NCBI RefSeq assembly: GCF_003013405.1 | Contig: NZ_PXZL01000045.1 | Location: 14,202 to 49,410 of the forward strand | Direction: 5' to 3' | From: Brevibacillus formosus | GTDB lineage: Bacteria; Bacillota; Bacilli; Brevibacillales; Brevibacillaceae | DNA length: 35,209 nucleotides | In this document: positions 9,234 to 14,712 of the stretch, piece by piece | How the letters are laid out: each line of letters begins with the position of its first letter | Position numbering within the stretch: position 1 is the first letter of the stretch | The notes under the pieces: generated by a model | What the model was told of the DNA's origin: nothing | Databases searched by the model: none | What the model saw: only the letters and a program-made list of their open reading frames with translations | Position numbers and translations under genes: made by a program

Positions 9234-10076
9234 CTATTTGGACCCAGTTAGGGTAATTCCCTCGACAAAATGCTTCTGCAAGAAAATAAAGACGATGATC
9301 ATCGGCCAAATGGCAAGAACGGAGCCCGCCATCAAAATCGGGTAGTTCGTCAAATTGGTGTGCTCGCCCGTCAAGTACGCCAAGCCAGCGGAGAGCGGCA
9401 TTTTATCAGGCGTGCTGTTAACGATCAGCGGCCACATCAGGTCATTCCAAGACCACAACGCTACGAAAATGGCGAGTGCGATCAAGCCGGGCTTCGCCAG
9501 CGGCAACATAATTCTCCAATAAATTTGAAAATGGTTGCAGCCATCGAGCTTCGCTGCTTCTTCCAGTTCTTTTGGCAGCGACATGAAAAACTGGCGCAGA
9601 AGAAACGTACCGAATGCACTGAACAAGCCCGGCACAATCAATGCTGTCAGCGTATTCAGCCAGCCAAGCTCTTTCATGATCATAAATTGCGGGAGCAGAA
9701 AAACCTGACCTGGAACCATCAAAACGGTCAAAAACAGGATGAACAAAGCGTTTCGTCCTGGAAATTCAATTCGTGCGAATGCGTACGCCGCAAGCGAGCA
9801 AAGGAACACTTGTCCGACTACCTTCGCCACGGTTGTGATCACGGTATTCCAATAAAAGTCCAAGAACGGCAGCATCTCAAAAATATGGGTGTAATTCTCC
9901 CATTGATACTTGGTCGGCAAAATGACCGGTGGCACCTGTGTCGATTCGCCTAGTGACTTGAGCGAAGTGACAACCATCCAGACGAATGGCGCAATCATCA
10001 CGAGAGCGCCTGCAATCAACAGCAGATGAATCAATAACTTCTTGCCTATTTTGTTCCGACTCGTATAAACACTCAT
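9234..10076 (-). CDS. Carbohydrate ABC transporter permease, MalG type
   Basis: The 280-aa inner-membrane protein has six hydrophobic segments and the cytoplasmic EAA loop EEAAKLDGCNHFQIYWRIMLP (about residues 180-200), which contacts the ATPase. The C-terminus ends in GITLTGSK, as usual for CUT1-family MalG partners. The ATG has GGGAGG 8 bases upstream. It pairs with the MalF-type gene 30 bp upstream. No ATPase gene is in the operon; CUT1 importers of Bacillota commonly share an MsmX-type ATPase encoded elsewhere, which is the likely case here. Confidence 0.92.
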   Translation of the reverse strand: MSVYTSRNKIGKKLLIHLLLIAGALVMIAPFVWMVVTSLKSLGESTQVPPVILPTKYQWENYTHIFEMLPFLDFYWNTVITTVAKVVGQVFLCSLAAYAFARIEFPGRNALFILFLTVLMVPGQVFLLPQFMIMKELGWLNTLTALIVPGLFSAFGTFLLRQFFMSLPKELEEAAKLDGCNHFQIYWRIMLPLAKPGLIALAIFVALWSWNDLMWPLIVNSTPDKMPLSAGLAYLTGEHTNLTNYPILMAGSVLAIWPMIIVFIFLQKHFVEGITLTGSK

Positions 10077-10106
10077 TCCATATCCCTCCCGTCTGTTCAG
10101 CTTTTC

Positions 10107-11057
10107 TTAATCATAGTGAACCCATTTTTTCTGCAATTTCATTTGAATAGCAGTGACGATCAGGATCATCACCAGAAGCACGACGGCAACTGCGGCCGCA
10201 TAGCCACCATTCCCTGATTCAAACCCATTGGTAAAGAACAAGTACGCCATCGTCTGCGTTTGCTCAGTCGCCGGATTGCCCATTTTGCTTCCGAGCATCA
10301 GATAAATCAGGTCAAATACTTGAAAAGCCCCAATCAAGGAAGTGATACTGACGAAAAAGATCGAAGGAGTCAACAGTGGCAACGTAATCTTGAAAAACAT
10401 GCGAACTGGTCCCGCGCCGTCAATTTCTGCTGCTTCGTAATAGCTTCTCGGGATGCCTTGCAGTCCGGCCAGAAAAATCACCATGTTATATCCGATTGAG
10501 CTCCAAACGGCAACGATAATCACCGCATACAAAGCAATAGCGGGATCAGAAATCCAACGCGGACCCTCAATGCCTATCAAGCCCAGCAAATAATTGATCA
10601 GACCGTAATCAGCGTTGTACAACCATCTCCACACCATCGCCACCGCTGCTGCCATCGTCACAACGGGCAGGAAATACAGGGTGCGATAAATCGTAATCCC
10701 CTTAATTTTCTGATTAAGCAGCACAGCGATAAAAATGGAGATAGCGATACCTACTGGAACTGCGATTACTGTATAAATCAGCGTGTTTTTCAGCGCGATC
10801 CACAAGTAAGGGTCCTTGAACAACAACTCGTAATTATGTAGGCCAGCCCACTTGTACTTGCCGAATCCTCCCCATTTGGTAAAGCTTAAATAAATGGTTT
10901 GCACAATCGGCCATAAGTAGAAGACACCCAACCCGATAAGTGTGGGAGCAATCATGAGATACGCCCAGAACCAATCACTTCTCTTCATGCGATTCAACGA
11001 TTTTTTCGTTTTTGGCTGGACGGCGGCGTGCATTTCAGGCTGCAACTGGCTGCTCAT
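10107..11057 (-). CDS. Carbohydrate ABC transporter permease, MalF type
   Basis: The protein is 316 aa from the ATG at 11057. It has six membrane segments starting with WFWAYLMIAPTLIGLGVFYLW, and the EAA loop YEAAEIDGAGPVRMFFKITLP near residue 225. It is the heterodimer partner of the MalG-type permease. An ATG three codons earlier (11066) is only 2 bases from the AAGGAGG site, so the ATG at 11057 (11-base spacing) is preferred. A pair of overlapping hairpins fills the 80-bp gap to the binding-protein gene upstream. Confidence 0.9.
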   Translation of the reverse strand: MSSQLQPEMHAAVQPKTKKSLNRMKRSDWFWAYLMIAPTLIGLGVFYLWPIVQTIYLSFTKWGGFGKYKWAGLHNYELLFKDPYLWIALKNTLIYTVIAVPVGIAISIFIAVLLNQKIKGITIYRTLYFLPVVTMAAAVAMVWRWLYNADYGLINYLLGLIGIEGPRWISDPAIALYAVIIVAVWSSIGYNMVIFLAGLQGIPRSYYEAAEIDGAGPVRMFFKITLPLLTPSIFFVSITSLIGAFQVFDLIYLMLGSKMGNPATEQTQTMAYLFFTNGFESGNGGYAAAVAVVLLVMILIVTAIQMKLQKKWVHYD

Positions 11058-11089
11058 CGCATTCATTCCCTCCTTACATCAGCTTTTTC

Positions 11090-11135
11090 AAAAAAGGATG
11101 GCCTCGTCCATGATGCGAAGCCATCCATCATGGAC
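11090..11135 (-). promoter_or_regulatory. Overlapping hairpins between binding protein and permeases (attenuator or mRNA end element)
   Basis: Immediately after the binding-protein stop, the minus strand holds a perfect 10-bp inverted repeat GTCCATGATG / CATCATGGAC (11126-11135 with 11106-11115, 10-base loop). A second 7-bp repeat GGATGGC / GCCATCC (11120-11126 with 11096-11102) is followed by T6. The second hairpin's left arm lies in the first hairpin's loop, so the two foldings exclude each other. Only the second has a terminator layout. Partial termination or 3'-end protection here would yield more binding protein than permease, as is usual for CUT1 operons. Confidence 0.7.
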
Positions 11136-11137
11136 CT

Positions 11138-12418
11138 TTATTCTTGGCTAAGCATTTCGTTCATTTTTTGCGCGAGCTCTTTAGAAGCATCCTCTACGCT
11201 CATTTGTCCAGCCCATGCCTTGGTCATAAGCTCTGTTTCCAGCTTGGCCCATTTTGCCGTGTCCTTCGAGATCGGATATGGTTTCGCTACAGCTGCCTGA
11301 TCAATAAAAATTTTCAGATTAAAGTTCGGCATGGATTGTACCCATGTATCCTGTGTTCCATTAAATGCCGGAATCGCAGCACCCGATTTTGCCAGGATTT
11401 CTGCCCCTTCTTTCGAGCCCAAGAATTTTACGAATTCCCATGCTTCCTTTGGATGTTTGGTATTAGCCGAAATCACGTTGCCCAGGCCGTGGATGACGCT
11501 TGTGTTCTCTTTTCCTTTTGGAAGATACGTCACGTCCACTTTGTCCTTTGTATACTCATTCTTATGAAAAGCGGATGCCATCCATGAACCGTTGTACATC
11601 ATCGCGATCTTGCCTGATTCAAACAGCTGTGTTGCCTCTGTTTCGGACAATTGCGCTGCTGTTGGTGATGCTTTTTCGTTGATCAGGTCTGTCCAAAACT
11701 TGAGGCCTTCGATCGTTTCCGGTTTGTCATAGCCGGACGTTTTCTTGTCTTCCGAAATGATATAGCCACCGTTTTGAAAGATCGTATTATAGAAGCCGTC
11801 CTGTCCATAAGGAGGTGCTGCAATTCCCCAAACGCCTTTTTTCTCATCCGTCAGTTGCTTTGCTACTTCCTTTAGCTTGTTCCAATCCCAGGTTTCGTCT
11901 GGATAAGGCACTTTTGCATCGTCAAACAGCTTCTTGTTGTACCAAAGGCCAATGGTGTCGAAATCTTTCGGTAGCGCGTAGTTTTGTCCATCGTAGGTGT
12001 AGAGATCAACGAGAGCTTTCGGATAATTGTTCAGATCGATGCCATCTGCCTTGATTTGATCTGTAATCGGCAAGAGCATGTCATTATCTGCGTATTTAAT
12101 GATGCGTGGACCATTAATCCAAAAAATGTCCGGCAAGGTGCCACCCGTTGCGGCTGCCTCCATCTTTGTCCAGTATTGCTTGTTAGGCGTTAGCTCGATC
12201 TTGATGTCCACGTTCGGATTCTTTTCGTTAAACTTTTTCGCCATTTCCTCCATCGCAGGCATCTGGTTTTTGTCCCACAGTGCATATGTGAGCGTTACCT
12301 TTTCGCCTGAAGCAGCACTGCCAGTCGTTCCAGCTGGTGCAGAGCTCTGCCCGCCGCCCGAACATCCTGCCACTGCTACCAAGAGAGCAGCCATTGCAAT
12401 CGAAACTAACTTCTTCAT
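11138..12418 (-). CDS. Carbohydrate ABC transporter substrate-binding lipoprotein
   Basis: The 426-aa protein has a lipoprotein signal peptide: MKK, a hydrophobic core, then the lipobox VAVAGC with Cys near residue 19, followed by a Gly/Ser/Ala linker. The mature part shows the family-1 solute-binding pattern (LTYALWDKNQ start, KFNEKNPNVDIKIE, and SWMASAFHKN), typical of CUT1 oligosaccharide binding proteins anchored on the outer face of the membrane. The ATG follows GAGGAGGG by about 9 bases. It is the first gene of the operon, with the 23-bp box at 12534-12556 in its leader. The ligand cannot be read from the sequence; a disaccharide or glycoside would fit the downstream enzymes. Confidence 0.93.
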   Translation of the reverse strand: MKKLVSIAMAALLVAVAGCSGGGQSSAPAGTTGSAASGEKVTLTYALWDKNQMPAMEEMAKKFNEKNPNVDIKIELTPNKQYWTKMEAAATGGTLPDIFWINGPRIIKYADNDMLLPITDQIKADGIDLNNYPKALVDLYTYDGQNYALPKDFDTIGLWYNKKLFDDAKVPYPDETWDWNKLKEVAKQLTDEKKGVWGIAAPPYGQDGFYNTIFQNGGYIISEDKKTSGYDKPETIEGLKFWTDLINEKASPTAAQLSETEATQLFESGKIAMMYNGSWMASAFHKNEYTKDKVDVTYLPKGKENTSVIHGLGNVISANTKHPKEAWEFVKFLGSKEGAEILAKSGAAIPAFNGTQDTWVQSMPNFNLKIFIDQAAVAKPYPISKDTAKWAKLETELMTKAWAGQMSVEDASKELAQKMNEMLSQE

Positions 12419-12533
12419 CAGAAATCCCTCCTCGATTTACGTTCTCCTCTTTTACCCCCAAAATATCGCCAAGCACGACTCGCTTCCCTTTTCGACTCGC
12501 CCCCTTTCAACGATTTTTGATGGTGAAACTTTC

Positions 12534-12556
12534 TTTTTCCAATGACCAAATAAAGT
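12534..12556 (-). promoter_or_regulatory. Putative ROK-repressor operator in front of the binding-protein gene
   Basis: The 23 bases match 20 of 23 with the box at 13795-13817 in front of the ROK gene. Both read TTTTTCCAATGAC on the plus strand and end in ATAAAGT; only three central bases differ (CAA versus TTT). The copy here is the less symmetric one (ACTTTA/TTTGGT instead of ACTTTA/TAAAGT). It lies about 115 bp upstream of the start codon, just beyond the ROK terminator. Binding by the ROK protein is inferred from this sharing. Confidence 0.6.
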
Positions 12557-12560
12557 ATAT

Positions 12561-12595
12561 AAAAAGATGTTACAAGCTGAAGTGAAAAACATCTT
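12561..12595 (-). terminator. Weak terminator overlapping the 3' end of the ROK repressor gene
   Basis: On the minus strand AAGATGTT / AACATCTT (8 bp) is followed by a short T run; the left arm lies inside the last codons. A second 8-bp repeat, GTTACAAG / CTTGTAAC (12569-12576 with 12593-12600), overlaps it and cannot form at the same time. It separates the repressor from the operon promoter region. Confidence 0.5.
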
Positions 12596-13775
12596 GTAAC
12601 AAAACAGCAGCAGCAGCCTTGACCTCGAAATCAGCCCCCAATACAGTTGGGCGGAATTCCAGTCCTTCGACCATCGTCCCCATCGCTTGAGCCATCACTT
12701 GTTTTTGAATGCGCTCAAACAACACCTGGTTGTCCCGGATCATTTCTCCACCCAGAATGATTAGGCTCGGGTTGAACAAATTCACCAGGTTCACAATGCC
12801 GATCGACAAGTACGAAGCGATTTCGTCAACAATGTCTTGGCATACTTGATCCCCTTGATGCAGTGCTTGGCGAAAGACATCGAATGTGATTCTTGTCATA
12901 TCTCCGTCAGCCAAATCCATGACGAGCGTTTCTTTTCCCCGTGTAACGGCGGACAGCAAGCCTGAGTAAATGGCCGGCCACGCCACGTAGTTCTCCAAAC
13001 AGCCGACGTTGCCGCAGTCACAGCGCATCCCACTTCGATCGACTGTCGTATGCCCGAATTCGCCTGCTCCACCACGGCTTCCGCGGAAGATGGAACCGTT
13101 TACAACAAGCCCTGAACCAACCCCTTCTCCTACGGTGACAAACAGGAGATTGTCAGCATTCAGTCCACCACCGAAGTTTTTTTCTGCCAGGGCGATTGCA
13201 TTGGCATCGTTGTCGAGCCATGTTTTTAGTCCAAAACGCTCTTCTGCCATGTCCTTTAATGGAACATCATGCAAACGCAGCTTGGAATTGAAGCGGATAA
13301 CCCCACTCGCTGCATCAACAATCCCTGGGGCGATGATGGAAATGCCCAGACAACGGCTGACATCATCCACCGACTGGAGAAAGTCCTCGATCGAATCCAG
13401 TACATACTGGATGATCAGATCACTCACTAGCCCAGCTTTTACCGGATAGATTTTCTTTTGCTTTGTAGCCGCTTCCAAATTCATTTCGGCAATTGTAATC
13501 GCAGTATTCGTAATAGAGACGCCAATCAAAAACTTCCCGTCTGGACAGAAGCGAACCATAATCGGCTTACGTCCACCCTTTGACTCACCTGTTCCGTCTT
13601 CTGCAACCATGCCGTCACGGATCAGCTCATTGACTGCCGAGGTGACTGTAGTTGGACTGATGCCCTGCTTTTTGGCGATATCACTTCGCGAGATGGGCCC
13701 AAACTGGCGAATGGTATCGAGTATAATAAAGCGATTGAGCTCTTGGATTAGTTTCAGATCTCCAGTTCTGCGCAT
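12570..13775 (-). CDS. ROK-family transcriptional repressor (NagC/XylR type)
   Basis: The 401-aa protein has an N-terminal winged helix-turn-helix at about residues 15-65 (GPISRSDIAKKQGISPTTVT), then a full ROK domain. It contains EFGHTTVD, the zinc cluster in CDCGNVGCLENY, and a C-terminal GGEMI motif. The ATP-site region is altered from a kinase (LIGVSITNTAITIAEM replaces a DLGGTK-type motif), which fits a sugar-sensing repressor rather than an enzyme. It is encoded directly upstream of the carbohydrate operon, in the same direction, with its own promoter. A shared 23-bp box before both this gene and the operon suggests it represses both and is released by a pathway sugar. Confidence 0.92.
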   Translation of the reverse strand: MRRTGDLKLIQELNRFIILDTIRQFGPISRSDIAKKQGISPTTVTSAVNELIRDGMVAEDGTGESKGGRKPIMVRFCPDGKFLIGVSITNTAITIAEMNLEAATKQKKIYPVKAGLVSDLIIQYVLDSIEDFLQSVDDVSRCLGISIIAPGIVDAASGVIRFNSKLRLHDVPLKDMAEERFGLKTWLDNDANAIALAEKNFGGGLNADNLLFVTVGEGVGSGLVVNGSIFRGSRGGAGEFGHTTVDRSGMRCDCGNVGCLENYVAWPAIYSGLLSAVTRGKETLVMDLADGDMTRITFDVFRQALHQGDQVCQDIVDEIASYLSIGIVNLVNLFNPSLIILGGEMIRDNQVLFERIQKQVMAQAMGTMVEGLEFRPTVLGADFEVKAAAAVLLQDVFHFSL

Positions 13776-13794
13776 CGTATTCGTTCATCCTTTA

Positions 13795-13847
13795 TTTTTC
13801 CAATGACTTTATAAAGTGATCATACTGAAATTTGTATTTTGTGTCAA
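13795..13847 (-). promoter_or_regulatory. Sigma-A promoter with overlapping operator for the ROK gene
   Basis: On the minus strand TTGACA (13842-13847), a 17-bp spacer and TATGAT (13819-13824) make a near-consensus promoter. One base beyond the -10 begins the 12-bp perfect palindrome ACTTTATAAAGT (13806-13817), part of the 23-bp box 13795-13817. The expected transcription start falls inside the palindrome, so a bound protein would block initiation. This is the arrangement expected for autorepression. The ATG at 13775 follows 20 bp later. Confidence 0.78.
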
Positions 13848-13952
13848 TTTCGTTTTTTCTTAGATTTCGATCATTTTTTTCTGATTGAATATTTCATATA
13901 CCTCCGCCAAACTGATATACTTCATTTGTCAAAACTTGTATGAGGTGACCGT

Positions 13953-14390
13953 ATGATATCCCTGATCAGCTTTTTCTCCCTGTACTTGCTGTTCTCCAAT
14001 AGCTACGACTCTTCTGAAGCTTCGGCTACTCCAGTAATATCCGCTTCACCGGTTCATACCTATTCCTTTTTGCAAAAAACGTTGCCTCGCTTCGAAAATT
14101 TAGGATTGACGCGACAGGACGAGGTATTGACGCTAATCTATGTTCCAGAAGAGCATATCGCTTTAGGCGCCTACCTCACCTTGGACTCCAATAGTTCTGG
14201 AGACTTTATAGGAGGCTACGATGAAACCAAAACCACTCCGCTAAAGAATGGCACAGCCAAGTTCGGTTACAACGGCCCATTAGCCACTCTCATCTGGAAA
14301 AATGGCTCTACCTGCTATGAACTAACGTACCATTTTTATTATGAGGAAGATGTGGAAGCCAAGCTGGTGGAGATTGCCAATACGCTATAA
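13953..14390 (+). CDS. Small exported protein, possibly DUF4367-like
   Basis: The 145-aa protein has an uncharged hydrophobic N-terminus (ISLISFFSLYLLFSN) suited to be a signal or anchor segment, followed by an extracytoplasmic domain. The end of the protein (LIWKNGSTCYELTYHF, then EDVEAKLVEIANTL) resembles the close of DUF4367-type domains, which occur in surface proteins of sporeformers; this is a weak, by-eye match. GAGGTGACC precedes the ATG. Only one Cys is present in the mature part. It lies divergent from the ROK gene and alone in its transcript. Function unknown. Confidence 0.6.
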   Translation: MISLISFFSLYLLFSNSYDSSEASATPVISASPVHTYSFLQKTLPRFENLGLTRQDEVLTLIYVPEEHIALGAYLTLDSNSSGDFIGGYDETKTTPLKNGTAKFGYNGPLATLIWKNGSTCYELTYHFYYEEDVEAKLVEIANTL

Positions 14391-14499
14391 TCATGTAGTT
14401 ATTCACGAGTAGATGTATTTTCTCGCATTCATGATTCGAAACTCAATCTGTTTTTCACATAAGCCACTTTATCAATTCGACATAAGTGGAAAATATTTC

Positions 14500-14528
14500 T
14501 TGATTGCTATAATGAACATTAATATAAT
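14500..14528 (+). promoter_or_regulatory. Sigma-A promoter of the 26-residue peptide gene
   Basis: TTGATT (14500-14505), a 17-bp spacer and a consensus TATAAT (14523-14528). The expected start near 14535 gives a leader of about 28 bases with the ribosome site at 14549-14555. An imperfect inverted repeat (CCACTTTAT ... ATAAGTGG, 14464-14489) lies just upstream and could be an operator. Confidence 0.75.
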
Positions 14529-14562
14529 AATAGTGAATTTGGAATTTTAAGGAGGGGCTTCT

Positions 14563-14643
14563 ATGAATACTGCAATTGCGATCCTTACTTTTATTGGAGA
14601 TCTCATTCCGTTAATCGTCCAACTGTTAAAAGCCTTTGCTTAA
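14563..14643 (+). CDS. 26-residue amphipathic hydrophobic peptide (toxin-, PSM- or leaderless-bacteriocin-like)
   Basis: This short ORF has AAGGAGG seven bases before its ATG, a consensus promoter 35 bp upstream and a strong terminator 18 bp after its stop, so it is very probably expressed. The peptide begins MNTAIAILTF and ends VQLLKAFA, with one Asp and one Lys, net charge near zero and no Cys. Its polar residues (N2, T9, D13, P16, Q20, K23) fall on heptad-related positions, so a helix would have one thin polar stripe on a hydrophobic face. That is the layout of TisB-like membrane toxins and phenol-soluble modulins. It has no leader peptide. The ribosome site can pair with the transcript 3' end (see findings). 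Toxin, secreted surfactant peptide and leaderless bacteriocin remain open. Confidence 0.72.
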   Translation: MNTAIAILTFIGDLIPLIVQLLKAFA

Positions 14644-14660
14644 TTTCCAAATGAACAAAT

Positions 14661-14705
14661 AGGGGCTGTTCCTCCGTCATTTTCATGTCTGGAGAGACAG
14701 CCCCT
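14661..14705. terminator. Bidirectional terminator between the 26-residue peptide gene and the chitinase gene
   Basis: AGGGGCTGT (14661-14669) pairs perfectly with ACAGCCCCT (14697-14705). A wobble, one mismatch and CTCC/GGAG continue the stem inward to 15 positions. It is placed to end the peptide transcript (+) and the convergent chitinase transcript (-, stop at 14713). The flanking U-runs are modest on both sides. Confidence 0.8.
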
Positions 14706-14712
14706 TCTCTAT

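Noticed and set aside
9205..9309. 35-residue N-terminal extension of the third Gfo/Idh protein
   Set aside because: It overlaps the permease gene and precedes the Rossmann start; AAGGAG in front of 9204 decides the start.
9270..9953. 227-codon plus-strand frame opposite the MalG-type permease
   Set aside because: Composition (Gln, His and Arg-rich) is that of an antisense frame to a membrane protein; no ribosome site.
11090..11135. H-type pseudoknot combining the two hairpins after the binding-protein gene
   Set aside because: The connecting loops would be 0 and 3 bases across stems of 10 and 6-7 bp, which is not sterically possible; alternative hairpins are the better reading.
14464..14489. 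Imperfect inverted repeat upstream of the 26-residue peptide promoter as an operator
   Set aside because: Only 8-9 bp arms with a bulge in AT-rich DNA and no second copy in the window; kept as a remark only.
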